Source of the DNA: Welwitschia mirabilis | Lineage: Eukaryota > Gnetophyta > Gnetopsida > Welwitschiales | Direction of reading: 5' to 3' | Assembly: GCA_051453625.1 (NCBI GenBank) | Contig: JBOZIK010000001.1 | Span: 138,363,242-138,427,241 of the forward strand | DNA length: 64,000 nt | Shown here: piece by piece, positions 20,731-33,274 of the stretch | Position numbering within the stretch: position 1 is the stretch's first letter | Layout: every line of letters starts with the position of its first letter | Made by a program: the position numbers and the translations under genes | The notes under the pieces: model-generated | Seen by the model: the letters and a program-made list of their open reading frames with translations, nothing else | Databases searched by the model: none | What the model was told of the DNA's origin: nothing

Positions 20731-22019
20731 AACACTTGTTATCAGACTGCAAGGCTAGCATCCTTTCTTCTATCAGTCAACATACCCTAACTGAGAAACT
20801 TAGGCCAACAACACATTGCTTGGAGATGGATTTTAGGCATTATCAAAATGGTAAGGTCTTAACTCTAAGACATGTTATCAAAAGCAGATGAAGAAATCGA
20901 GAAGTCTCTTAGCATCAAGTAGCTTAGGATTAAAGGAGATTGCTAGGTTGAGTAACTTATTTAAGCGCAGGATGGTACAATTACTTCACACATTTCTTGA
21001 GGATCTTACTATAGAGATCATACTAAGTTCAAATGATCTGTAACTAACATCTATGCTATGGCTCCTTAATTAATGATGGCATTGCCTACTTGTCTGGCAT
21101 CTTAATACCCAGCCTCTTACCAACAGAATGAAGGAATGAGACTCAGGCTTTCATGCGGTCCCTTCTGTTTCTAGTATCTAGGTGATGCCCAAAGTATATG
21201 TTGGAAGGACATAATTTTAGTGCAGCATTCAATGGCAAACAACCTAGTGGTCGTATCAGCAAAAGATCATGACAGGTAAAAACTACCAAAGTTTTGATAA
21301 CGATAAACTAAAACTATCAATTTAGTATTTAACTATGTTGAAAGGATGAGTTTTATATTTTAGAGATCAATAATATTAACTTACACCTTTGCTTATTCTA
21401 ATTTGAGAACCTTCTTATTTAAAATGATTAGTTTCATCATCCTCCTCACATTCTTATTCTTTCAGTTATAAATGTTTTATATATATATATATATAAACAG
21501 AAGCTAGATTTTCTCAATCCACAACTTAATTTCTAAACTACATTTAGGCCCATAACTTGTGCTTTTAATTTCAAAAGTAGAAAGATCCTTAGGCTTCTAG
21601 TAAGATAAGAAAAATAAATAAATACTATGGAAATTTTTCTTACTTCTCCTTCAAATAAGGCTATATGTTAGTAACACTTATTATTAATCTAAGCTATCTT
21701 GTAAGCTTTACCAACTTGTAAATAGATTAAATTTTGTGTAATGTAAATTCTTATCTACCTCGTTTGAAGTGCATTAAAAACAAGAATCTCACATTCAATA
21801 ATATTATGCACATGAATAAGTTACTAGAGATAAATCTTTATTATAATACACTAGTTTCTAGAAGAAAGATTAAATGATTTACCTCATATTTAAAGGCCAA
21901 CACTAAAAGAAAATTTTACTTGAAAAAATAAGCAAAGTTGAAAGAGTTCATTGAGATGTGTGAAGGCATGCTAAGTTAGAAGGTGTATCCAAGCCAAGCT
22001 ATTATAGGTTCTCTATCCC
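20731..22019. other. Unassigned stretch between copia B and repeat copy 2
   Basis: No gene seen. It holds an (AT)n microsatellite at about 21478-21494 and otherwise A+T-rich single-copy-looking sequence. PBS-like strings near its left end may mark another LTR boundary. Confidence 0.4.
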
Positions 22020-24165
22020 ATTTCAGAGTATCATGTCTTTTGCAATGATGGAAGGGTACTCATCTTACACATCCATTGTGAACTCATATTAATTAATGGT
22101 TTCTTCATCTTAAAATATAATGGCTTTAATTATAGAACTTAGTAACATGTATTTTTGTCTTATTAGTATGAAAACATGCATATTTTTTTGCCTTAATATT
22201 TTAGTCCAATATTTGTTATTCAATACATTTTAAGGTGTTTTAACTTAGTCATTGCCTTATGTCATTCTATCAGTGTATTTGACCACCTTGGTAGGGCAAC
22301 ATTTTTATTTTTTTTTCCTCCACTTTATACTTACCTTATAGAAGTATTTTAGTTCCTCATCTTGCTCATTTTAGCATTTTAGATAGAGAGCTCCTAATTC
22401 AAGTTACTTCTTAAACTAAAAGTCCAAGACACTAGTGGTGGTATTTAGATCTTAGCATTATTTTTATGAACATTACAACCATTATAACTATAAACTTAAT
22501 TTTATTATATTACTGATTATAAATGGAGCAGTTATGGGATTCCCTTACAACATTAGTATTATTGATTTTACACTTATGGACTCTTCTTTACGTTAGCATT
22601 TCGCTTGAGAATACATGTATGTTATCTGCTACTTGTGATGGTTTGGTGATTATACATCCTCTAAGTAGTTTTTTTGTCATATTTCTCCTTATTAATTATT
22701 TCATGAAAAATATTATAAGTATATGGTGATGTTTTTGGATGTAATTACTAATAATTATGTAAGGCTCTAGATTAGTTTAATGTAATTATATTATGCATGG
22801 TATAGTTATCCAATGATGCAAGTCTAGAAGATTGCTTAGTGATTATAGTTACCTCAATATGCCTTATGTAGCTTTTAACTTATTTTCTTACATGTTCATG
22901 GTCATGAATTAAATGCTTTAAGTAGTTATTTATTACCTTATGTGGAAAATGATATACCATTAGTGATTTTTCTATGTTGCTTGTTGAAAAATAGCTAGGC
23001 ATATAATTAGCTTATTTTATCCTTTAACTTCTAGTATACCAACTCTTTTGAGACTAGTGATTAAATTCAGTGGCATATGGACTAGTTATTTAGGTGTTTT
23101 ATATATTTACATATTAGATTCATTATATCATATTATAAAAGGAGCAACCATGAGGTACCCTGCCAAAATGGCATTTGTGTGTCTGTGGATGTATACTCGT
23201 GTGTTAATCACAGTTTTGCATAATGTTATACTATTGATATTATTCCTCCCATTGGCTAATGCTAAGATGAGGGAGAGATTTGAGGGATCTCTTTATATTC
23301 TTAGTTGATGGGGCTACCAATGGTTTTATATATATATATTTCCCTTCTACTCACCCTTCTCCCAATTGGCATACACTAAGATAAGGGAGAGATTTGAGGA
23401 ACCTCTTAACATGATTAGCTTCTATGTGTTTGATGGATAATTTTGGTCAAGTAACAAGGGGATTCACTATATATACATTTGGGTACTCATATATGATTTA
23501 TGTTAATATACATATGCATTATTATCATTCATGCATTAGAATTCCTTATTAGGGATGAATGTTATAATCTTAAGAGTTTCTAACTGGCTGTCTTCTATAT
23601 TTTTAGACAAAGCTATGATGCTTATGTATTTATATTTGTGTGTGATACCTTTTGGTTATCATTTCATTTTAGTGTATTATCATACTCTTCTTCTAGCTGA
23701 GTTGAATATTGTGTTCTTACTTTGGTTTATGCATAATTTTGTCCATTTGCCATTGACACAAACTATCTTAATCTATCATAGACTCATGTGTATTGATGGA
23801 GATGGAAATGAGGTCCAAGATAGAACTATGTATAGCCTGAGCTTCTCTACATAAAGATACATAGGCGTGGTTGCTGGGCTATCGGTGCAATCAAAGATTA
23901 AGCTACAACTTATACACTTCTCTGCTATGTTTCTAAATTAGGTTTCTAAATAATCATAAGATTGGATATGGTGTTAATTAGGTAAGCTATCCTTATATAG
24001 TTCTCCTAAGTTGTATCCTATGGATAGCTAAGACGTAAGTCTCTTAGTTATAAACTAATTAATCTACTGTAATAATTATTTATGTTATGTAAGTTAATTT
24101 TATTTAAAAAATTCATGTTTCTTGTGCTTCTTAAGTTCAACCCAAGGTCGGGTTGTAATAGCCGA
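22020..24165 (-). repeat. LTR-like repeat family, copy 2 (most complete)
   Basis: This is the longest uninterrupted copy. It matches copy 1 from about 22025 to 23785 and copy 3 from about 22775 to its right end. The right end AAGGTCGGGTTGTAATAG corresponds to TTGAGTTGTGACATAA in copy 3. On the minus strand this reads as an LTR start of the type TGTCACAAC..., which suits plant gypsy elements. Inside are two related ~75-bp units (23250-23310 and 23360-23430) about 114 bp apart. Open frames within it (for example 23048-23308) are not conserved in copy 1 and are not genes. The left boundary is approximate. Confidence 0.6.
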
Positions 24166-24539
24166 CTTTAAGCTCAAATGCTTCTTGCATATCCTTTCAA
24201 ATACAAGTCTATGAGGCTCATATCTCTCTAGTAGTAAGGTCAAATAATGATACACCTCCTATACTTTAGAGGCAAGTGACTACATTGGCATATGTGATTA
24301 AGGTATATGATAAGTTTAAGAATATTCTGCTTGAATCATTAATTCTAATTTTTCTTTATTCTCCTAGATAAATTATTGTACTAGCTTTTTGGATCAATCT
24401 TGGATTACTATACTTACATAGGGATTATTATCATTTTGAAATACTACATTTTGTCATGGTTGCGATGTAGGAGGTTGAGTAGGAAAGGGGTTCTTATAAA
24501 TCTCATAGTTATTTATTTGCAACTACTAAGTGTTAAATT
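24166..24539. other. Short unassigned stretch
   Basis: No gene seen between the right end of repeat copy 2 and the gypsy gag remnant. If copies 2 and 3 are LTRs of one minus-strand element, this would be its 3' internal end. No clear polypurine tract was identified. Confidence 0.35.
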
Positions 24540-26150
24540 TTATGTCCTTTTTGTTTTTGATGTCTTAAATAATGTGTCTTTGATTGAAATAATTATCAGT
24601 ATGATGTCCTCAAAGTTGATGGTACTCATAATACTTTGACTTATCATACCCTTTTGGTTTGGAGGCATTTGGATCCCTTGTCTAATTGAAGGTAATTGAA
24701 TTACCACATTTTTCAGTAGTGTTAAGAGGATTTGTCTCATTGGGATATTTAATTTTATAAAACTTGTCTTGAGTTGAGAAATTACAATTTAATTTTGAGG
24801 CTTATTTTATCCTTGATTTTGAGGTGTATATGCATGTTGTTGAGGTTGTGATGGTGGTGGAAGTTGGATTAAATGATTGATGATAAGCTAGTTAAGAAGA
24901 AAGATCTTATGGAGCAAAAGCTTATGAAGTGAAAGAAGTTTAAGGTGCCATTGACATCATTATTGGGTTGCATATTGATTGGGGTAGGTAAATTGATCAA
25001 ATTAGTTAATTGATATCAACAAAGTTCTTTGGGTTGCTATCTCTAGTATTATTGTTATCCTTTTTGGATGGCTTCCTTTTAGAGGTATTACCGTATTTTA
25101 TGGATCCTTTTTCTTCTTCTATAACTTCAATTATTTTCGCTAGGGTGATAACTTATTCAAAGGTTTTGAATGATGGCATTCTAAGGTGTTATGAAATGTA
25201 TAGAATGCATGACTTTGCAAATAGATAAGCCACATTGGAATATATGATGGAGGTTTTTAATTGTAAGGCAATGATCCTTCATCATCATGTATAATCTTAT
25301 ATTGTTTCATTAAATTATTATTTCATTGTAGTCAAGGTATCTAATGTCATTTGTATTGTGATATTGATAGAGTAATATTGAACAAACATTTTTAGTAATT
25401 ATTTTAGACTTGTGATCAAATGAATTGGTATCCTATTGTACCATTCAAGGGCTTGTTCTTTAAAAGATTAATAAAATAGATGATAGGTTGTACTTCATTC
25501 TATGTTGTACATATGACATACATGTTTGGAGTTTCTTACATGCATGACAGGGTTTTCTACACTTGTAAATTTTCTCAAAGTCAAGCATTTCACTGGGTGA
25601 GATGATTTTATGGGGAATAGAGGGTGAATCAAAGTGTCATTAAAGTCAAAATCTTAATAGCTCTTCTTATTCTTGAGACCTCATTTTAGCTCATTAATAG
25701 CTTCCTAGATGGTTGTTAAATTAGGTTGATTGAGAGATTTATTTTCAATTTGTCTATTTGTAGGTAATTCTTCTCCATGTATGGAGTGCTTGAATAAGCT
25801 ATCATCATCGTCAGCCTGTTTCATTGGGCCTTGTGCTTGTAATTGTTATTGGGTTTTTGGGTTTTCTTCATAACCCCATTCATTAATAAGCTCTTTATCA
25901 CTACTTTTTTCACAAAAGAGTTCATTTTGATGAGTTTGACTTATTTTTTGACTAGTTAACCCTAACCTCTTAGATGTCATAACATAGATTCACTCACTAG
26001 GATGGATGAAGTATGGGTGCAAATAAGCTCTATAGTTCATGATGGCATGAAGATCATTCTGAATGAGCATAGAGGATCTTGATGAATGAGGAGTTTGTAT
26101 ATCTTCTCAGAAATATAGGCCTTTCTACCTCTCATTGATACTAACATTGT
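24540..26150 (-). pseudogene. Ty3/gypsy gag remnant (Retrotrans_gag type)
   Basis: On the minus strand, about 25.60-25.55 kb reads LRKFTSVENPVMHVRN. About 25.46-25.32 kb reads FKEQALEWYNRIP, then KMFVQYYSINITIQMTLDTL. This is the core of the plant Retrotrans_gag domain (usually ALxWYxxLPPxSI...FxxQY...LxxxKQ). Further down, ILYIS-HLRMPSFKTFE matches the lower half of the domain (typically RTFEELxxxAxxxE), followed by a Lys/Glu-rich tail. The 66-codon open frame 24740-24540 lies beyond the domain and has no recognised motif. No protease, RT or integrase follows before repeat copy 2, so this looks like a gag-only or internally deleted element. Stops and shifts are frequent. Confidence 0.7.
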
Positions 26151-26202
26151 GGATATTCTAAGCAAGGTATTGAAAAAAGTAAATGTAATAGGCCTAATAA
26201 AT

Positions 26203-26265
26203 GATTGAAAAACCCACTAGAGGAGCCCTTATTCTAGCACAAACTATTTACAAGATTTTTCTTCT
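26203..26265 (+). repeat. Direct repeat, left member
   Basis: This ~62-bp segment (AAAACCCACTAGAGGAGCCC near its start) matches 26768-26832 with several differences. The pair brackets the TTGACT-rich array. It may be a tiny LTR pair or the footprint of a local duplication. Confidence 0.5.
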
Positions 26266-26329
26266 CCCCCATAAATGATGGTTTAGTTCTAATGTTACAT
26301 GATAGGTGGTTTAAAATATTTGATGATAA

Positions 26330-26640
26330 TTTAACTAATTTTAAATAGAATTTGATGATTTGACATAGTTTGACTAAGCTTGACTAAGTTTAACTGGGTT
26401 TGAGTATTTTTGACTATCGCTTTGACGAGGTTTGTCTACATTGAACTGAGTTTGAAGACTTCATGTTGACTGATTTTTAATCATTTGATTAAATTTGACC
26501 ATTTAGATGAATCATTTGACTTAGTTTGAAGGTTCAACTAAGTTTAACTAGGTTTGTTGAGTTAACTGAGTTTGAGTAATCTTGACTGAGTTTAAATATG
26601 ATTTAACTAACTTTGATTGTTTAAATAATAATAATTGGAT
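26330..26640 (+). repeat. Degenerate TTTGACTRAG-type short tandem array
   Basis: About 25 imperfect copies of a roughly 10-bp unit (GTTTGACTAA, GTTTAACTGG, GTTTGAGTAT and similar) run through this interval. Spacing is often 10-11 bp but irregular. The core TTGAC equals the W-box element bound by plant WRKY factors, but in this context it is most simply a decayed minisatellite. Confidence 0.6.
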
Positions 26641-26767
26641 TTGAGGATTTGGCTAATAGTAATGTAAAATAAAAAGTATTTGAATAAATAAGATGAAGCA
26701 TAAGACAGCTAAATTTTATTTTGCATGCATATGATTGTATTGATTATTTGATGATTTGCCTTTGAAA

Positions 26768-26832
26768 ATGATTAAAAAACCCACAAAAGGGGCTCTCCTT
26801 CTAGCACTAAACTATTGTAATGATTTTTTGCA
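26768..26832 (+). repeat. Direct repeat, right member
   Basis: It matches 26203-26265 (ACCCACAAAAGGGGCTCTCC near its start). It lies just right of the TTGACT array. Confidence 0.5.
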
Positions 26833-28539
26833 ATGTCAAATTCCTTAAGCTCCAAGTAATTTGGTAAATGATATTTTTTGCAGCTTAGGATTCAAGGCAT
26901 TTTGGAAATTTGCAATATTTAAGAATTAAGATAACATTAAAACATCCTTTTACAATATTCACTATTAAAATATATTTAAAATATATTAAGGGTTTTTTGT
27001 AAAATGATGTCTTTTTATGATTTAAAGGGGATTGGGGGGACAAGCGAAGGGAAAAATAAATAATTAAGATCTAATTTTATTAATTAAAACTTAACATTAA
27101 TGAATGAAAAGGACCCAAACATTATCAAAAACATGCTAAAGAAGTATTCTAATAAGATATAGTAACAGTTTTTTGTTTTGTTGTATTAAAATTCAAATGC
27201 TTTATAACTGATCATGCAGTTTCATAAATGCAAAAATTAATACATGAAATTCTTAAGGATGTATTTTCACATACAAGCATGTCAGATGAAATCTAAGAAA
27301 TGGTATATAGATTTTTTCCCCATATTATGACTACATTATTAGAAAGAATAGAGTTCTTTAATAATAAAATGTAATGTAAATAATTTGTTAGGATGGCTTT
27401 CTAAACTAAAGATTCACTTTGAAAATTATAGAATTTAAATTGCGATGAATTTGATTTCTCTCTGACTGTCTATCACAACCTTTCTATGTTTGAAATTTTG
27501 TATCTTTCCATTACCTTTATGCAAATGACAAAATAGGTAGTGAAAATGCCTCCTTTTTTGATCGATCCTTTGATTAAGCTCATTCTACTTGAAACCTTAC
27601 TAGTGTTTTCTTTCTCTAAATTAAAGCTTGGCTTTCATGCTTTTGTGTTTTAATGAGTTAACAAATAAATAATAAATTAGAGAGTGTTGGTGCTACTACT
27701 TTTGCTTCTACTATTATCATATTTCATAGCTTAAGATGAATAAGACATAATAAATAAATGTTTAGATGCTCTTAAGTCTAATCCTCCTCTCTATTCTACT
27801 CTGTTCTCACCATTTCTTGTCCTCTACTTTTAGTGTTTCTTACTCTTTATGTCATGTCCTAAATTTTAAGACTTAAGATAAAACATTTTAAGGCTAATAA
27901 TTCATGTTTAATCTCGAATGTTTTCTTTTATTTCTAATAGTTCATGAATATTATTTTGTGCTTTGCCTTATGCATTGCTCATTTTGGAAAATNNNNNNNN
28001 NNNNNNNNNNNNNNNNNNNNNNNNNNNNNNNNNNNNNNNNNNNNNNNNNNNNNNNNNNNNNNNNNNNNNNNNNNNNNNNNNNNNNNNNNNNNTACCTTAT
28101 GTCATATCATATTTTATTATATATTATATCATAATAATTACATTGCTTATATATTAAATCACATGATAGAACATGCATAATAGTACTTTATATTATATTA
28201 GTATTACATGAACATACATCATAAGGGAAAACATGATGCATTTTCAAGTATAAGATAATGTTAGAAGTAAATCCACAATAAGATAAATGTTTAGATAAAA
28301 TTAAATAATTATTTTGACTTCGTAGATAAAGATGTTATAGTAGTTATTCATTGCCTAGTGTATTAACAATATATCGTTAGTGATTTTCTTTTTTATGATG
28401 TGATGGCATTTAGTGATAAATATATAGATATGTATACATGACATAATTTTGACTAAGCTCCTTTTTATTATTTGTTAACATTGTAAGCAATTTAATTTGA
28501 ATATTTAGCTACTATGTTAGTATTATAAGAGGAGGGGTT
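26833..28539. other. Unassigned A+T-rich stretch with one gap
   Basis: No gene seen. The interval 28330-28480 has partial resemblance to the middle of the LTR-like repeat (TAGTGATTTTYTTTTT block). This suggests that copy 3 is preceded by a rearranged fragment of the same family. A 100-N gap is at 27993-28092. Confidence 0.4.
27993..28092. other. Assembly gap, 100 N (probably unknown size)
   Basis: Flanks are A+T-rich; no duplicated end was recognised. Confidence 0.95.
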
Positions 28540-29963
28540 ATGGTTTTTCCTTATTATAATGGAATGTGTATATGTGATGCAAAGTAATTATATTGTGCAT
28601 GGCATAGTTATCTAATGATGCAGGTCTAACACATTTCTTAGTGACTATGGTTACCTTAATGTATCTTATCACAATTCAGTTATGTATTCTTGAACTTATT
28701 ATGTTACATGTCCATGCTCGTGAATTGAATGATTTAGTTAGGTACTTATTATATTGTGTATAATGATATACCATTAGTGATTTTTCTATGATGCTCATTG
28801 AAAATGGCTAGACATAATTAGCTTTCTTATCCTTTAATTTCTAGTATACCAAGTCTTTTGAGACTAATGATTAAATTCAGTGGCATATGGACTAGTTCCT
28901 TTGGGCATTTTATACATTTACATATAATTAGATTTATTATATCATGTTATAAAAGAGGCATTAATGAGACACCCTGTCGCATTGGCATATGTGTGTTTGT
29001 ATACCTGTGTGTAAATCGCATTTCTACATAATGTTATACTATTGATATATCTCTTCTATTGGCTGATACTAAGATGAAGGAGAGATTTGAGGGATCTTTG
29101 TACATACTTAGTTGATGGATCTACTAATGGTTACATATATATATATATATATTTCTTCCCTCCCATTGATGTAGATTAAGATAAGGGAGAGAGTCAAGGG
29201 ATCTCTTAACATGCTTAGCTTTTATGTATCTAATGGATATTTTGGCTAAGTGACCAGGGGTTTCACTATATATACATTTGGATACCCATATATGATTTAT
29301 GTTAATATACATATGCATTTTTTTTATTCATGCATTAGAATTCCTTATTAGGAATAATTGTTATAACCTTGAGATTTTCTAACCAGATGTCTTCTATATT
29401 TTTAGACATAGCTCTGATGCTTATGGATATATATGTGTATAATAGCTTTTGGTAACATGTCATTTTAATATGTGATGATACTCTTTTTCTATTTGATTTG
29501 TATATTGCATTTCTTATAATGGTTTATGTTTAATTCTTCCCATATGCCACTGACACGAACTAACTTGATCTATCATATGCTCGTGCATACCAGTGGAGAT
29601 GGGAATGAGGTATAATATAGAACTATGTGTGTTCTAAACTCCTCTAGATGAGGATATGTAGGCATGATTTCTTGGCTGTTGTTGCAACCAATCATTCGAC
29701 CACAACTTACACACTTCTTAGTTGTATTCTTAAATGAGGTTTCTAAATAACCATAAGATAGAGTGTGGTGTTAATCAAGTGAGCTCTCCTCATATAGTTC
29801 TCCTGATATGTATCATGTGGGAACTGAGAGGTAGTCTCTTAGTTACATATTGATTGGTCTACTACAATAATTAATCATGTCTTATAAGTTAATTTTGTTT
29901 TAAAGTTAAAAAAATTCCCATGTTTTTTATGCTTCTTAAGTCTAGTTTAAGATTGAGTTGTGA
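28540..29963 (-). repeat. LTR-like repeat family, copy 3
   Basis: It aligns with copy 2 from about 22775 to its right end, in the same orientation. The right end TTGAGTTGTGACA stops at 29963; its complement starts TGTCACAACTCAATC, a plausible gypsy LTR start. The two internal ~75-bp related units are present (about 29055-29125 and 29165-29235), 107 bp apart. The left part present in copies 1 and 2 is missing or rearranged. With copy 2 it flanks the gypsy gag remnant, so the two may be the LTRs of one minus-strand element. Confidence 0.6.
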
Positions 29964-31399
29964 CATAAACCTTAGATCTTATGAAAATGAAAAAAACCTA
30001 ATTTCATTATTCATCATTGTTGCACATCTTCCAGATAACCAGGGGGATGATAAGACATTATTTTTAGTATGCAAATCAAAAAATGTAGAAAGAAAGATCT
30101 ACATTTCTACTATAAAGATACAATGATACTTTAGACAAATACTTGAACTGAAATCCAAACTCTTATCTAAGAAATAACAATCCTTGAACTCCAAGCATCC
30201 TTCTCTAGAATTGGTGTCAAGATGTCATGGTGCATATTTGTGTAATATTTCATATTCTTATTAAATTCTATTAATCACAAATATATCTTGAAAAATAAAA
30301 TACACTAATATAGATGATTATAACTTGAATTTCATACTCTATTGAGAAGGATTTAATAAGAAGAAAGAGAATTGATTTAAAATAAAATATCTATATGCCT
30401 TCTTAATAGAATAAAATAACAATGCAAAGTAAACAATGCGGCTAAACACACTTATGAAAATAAGATGTAAAACTAATCTCAATAAAACATATATACCATT
30501 ATCAATTCAACCTGTTATGAAGATCAACCTTGTATAACTTGGATTAATGAAGATAATCATTACTAATTAACACCAAACTAATCTATCAAGTGTGTCAAAT
30601 TAAATATGAAAAATTATGCAATTTAATCTAGAAAATAAAATGAAATACCCCTAAACTATCAATATCAATCTTAAAAAATATTGTTCTCATGATCTATATC
30701 ATAGATAAAGCTATCATGGAATCATAAGTAACATAAATCATAATGGAGATGCACATAACAAAAGATATAAAAAAAGAAATAGAGTGTTAATTAGTTCAAA
30801 CCAACATCCATGGTATAAATAAGTAAAACCTCAATAAAGGATATACAACTCAACACCAAGAAAAATATCTCTCTATAACGATAAGAATGGATCTCCTACC
30901 TTTGATCTCCTATCATGAGAATTTTTAATGTTAAAGAAGATAAAGTTATAGTTAAGAACAAAGGAAATCCTAATGGTTACAAAAGAAGGTGCATCATACA
31001 TGAGAAAAGATTAATGAATAGTTATATTTAAGTATCATTCTATGGAGTGTTCAAATGTCACAAAAGAAGAACAAGATCCACATTAGCCGTTATTTTGACC
31101 TAGTAACCATCCCACTTAGCATAACTTCTTCTATTATCCATACTATCATCTAGGTGATAAGGTGGATAATGTGCTTTGTAAAGATTTTTTTATGTTAGCT
31201 TAGCCTCTTCGATTATAGGATTTTTTTCTTTAGATAGTAACTATTTCAATTTTTCTTAGATGTTGTTAAATATAATGAAGATTGCATGTTTTCATGATAT
31301 TTTCTTTAGCTCTCCATTATTGTAGAAACTCAATAAAACCCTATCTAATATCTTACAAAACTACTCAAAGTTCCCTATCAAATATATAAAATTTGATAG
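29964..31399. other. A+T-rich stretch without recognisable gene
   Basis: I see no coding domain on either strand. A palindrome-like CATCTAGGTGATAAGG motif lies near 31147, resembling one near 2540. The left (3') end of the LINE should fall near the right edge, but no clear poly(A)/poly(T) tail marks it. Confidence 0.4.
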
Positions 31400-33274
31400 C
31401 CCAAGATTAGATTTTATTTATTTAAAATTTAATTTATCATCAATTGATAATCAAATGATGCAACATCTACCTTCTTAGGCCTCTCCTAAGAGATATTCCT
31501 ACAATTTTTGAATCAGCCCCAAATTCTTTCTATTAATTTTACCTTTGAATTTTATTATGAAGGAATGTTAAATGTTTATCCTTATCCTTCCCTTTAATGT
31601 AAAAATAAATTTAAAATATAGTTCTTTTAGTGTTGAGTTATTTCCATCTTGAACTGTGAGTCTATTTACAAACTCTACTAGTAGTCCTTAAGGCTACTAC
31701 AACTTATCCTTTCTAATACCACCTTTTGCATTTTTGAGAGTTCTTATTTAAAAAATCTATCTACATTGGCATGACTCATAAAGAAGGGTAATAACAATTT
31801 CTCTTTCTACCATAGCCTTATGACCTATGCTATGAGTTATGTTGTGATTAGAGCTTTACACCTACTCACAACTAAATTCCCTCTTACTGTCACCTTAGTG
31901 AAGTCAAATCTGGAGTTCTCTTTTAGGTCTAGAAGTAGAGTCCATCTAATTTCCTTAATTCTTTTTCATAACTTTCTAGTATTTTAGAATTTTATATCAT
32001 CAAGTGGCTTAAATTTTTGGTGCTTTTCAATTTCTTGAAGAATTTAAAAGCTAGCAATCTGATGATTTATAATCTTAATTGTATCTCCCATGTTCTAAAA
32101 CTATAATGCAAAGATTATTCTTTTTTTCATGATTTAAATATACCCTATGGTTATCTCATTAAACTTGCTATGAAATGAAAAATGTCTTCCCAATAAACTC
32201 CTTTTTTTATATGCTCATAAACTATAAAAGTGAAAGAACATTCTCAAGATAGCTGAAGAGTCATCTCTGCTACTCCACATACTTGAAAACTTTTGAGAAT
32301 GTTTACTTATCTCATCCTAAGCCTAGTTATCATTGAAGCTTTGTTCTTTAAAATTAACCATTTAAGTACTACATATTTTCCTATAGTACATTTTTGCCAT
32401 TTATCTTTTAAAAATTTATTAACTTCCTAGATCTTAATTAGAAGTACTTTTGAAGAAGTTCTTATGCCCATATCTTGATCTTTTATCCCTCTCATCATTT
32501 ATGATAATATCTGCATTACTTCAAAGTTTGTTTAATTTTTCAATTGTTGTGTTGATTGTCATATTGACCTCTTAATTATTATTTACTATATTATGGTACT
32601 ATTTTATCCTTAGTTTTACGTTTAATTTAAATAAAAAATTTACTCTTCTTAAGTTTAGGAACTCATTTACTAGCTTATTATTGATAAAGTTTGAGGGCTA
32701 CAAAGGAATATTTCCTCTCCCTATTAACCACCTACATATTGTTTCCAACTACTTCATACCTTTATATAAAGCTTTTTAGAATGGGGAGATTTCACTATTT
32801 GCCTCCTAATCCTTATAGTTTCTTCTTAATAGTTTCTTTCATGATGGATCTTCTCCCTCTTTTAATTTTATAATCAAGTTAACTCTAGCTAAGAAAATAC
32901 TCTCTTTAATGTCCTTGATCTTCCAGTCTTCTAATTCTATTAGTTTGGCTATCTCATTTTAAGCTAGTACATGGAATTTTTTTCCACCTTTTTCATTGAC
33001 CTGTTTAAAGTTCCTAATAAGTTGATTCAGCATGGCTTTAACTATTTCTAGTACAATAGTACTAGAGATACTATACTTAGCAATTGCTAATGTAATAAAG
33101 TTTGTTAGAATAATCTACCCTTTTCTAAAGGGAGAAATAACATTCTAAGAGTTTCATCTTTTTCTGATATTCTATGTTAAATCCTCCTAAGATAATATGT
33201 TATTTCATTAAAAAGGTAGTATCCCCAAGTAAGAATCCTTTTCCATCTGTTTTCAATCCCTAATGTTCTTTTTA
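31400..33274 (-). mobile_element. LINE (L1-type), 3' part, split by a copia insertion
   Basis: The minus strand from 33270 downward reads KDSYLGILPF (family YLGVPL), then GRLF and a stretch matching the GRxxLIxSVL segment. Next come LNQLIRNFKQVNEKGGKK and FHVLAWNEI (family LIRDFLWGG...KIHWVAWEKI), ELEDWKIKDIKESIFLARV (family EGGLGIKDLRLFNxALL), SPFWKALYKG, and CRWLIGRGNIPLW (family CRWRVGNGxSIxxW). GYIWIMKKRIIF (family WNIWKARNxxIF) closes the zf-RVT-like tail. These are the C-terminal regions of plant L1-type RT proteins. The RT core is on the other side of the copia element at 39.6-40.25 kb, so both pieces are one LINE. Stops are numerous. Confidence 0.8.

Noticed and set aside
21478-21494. 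(AT)n run and poly(A)/poly(T) tracts (for example 10605, 45514, 51739)
   Set aside because: Ordinary simple sequence in A+T-rich DNA; none could be tied to a LINE tail or SINE end.
22523-23854. Plus-strand open frames in repeat copy 2
   Set aside because: The corresponding frames are not preserved in copies 1 and 3, so they are not coding.
26330-26640. CRISPR-like array
   Set aside because: Units are about 10 bp, imperfect and without unique spacers, in a plant genome.
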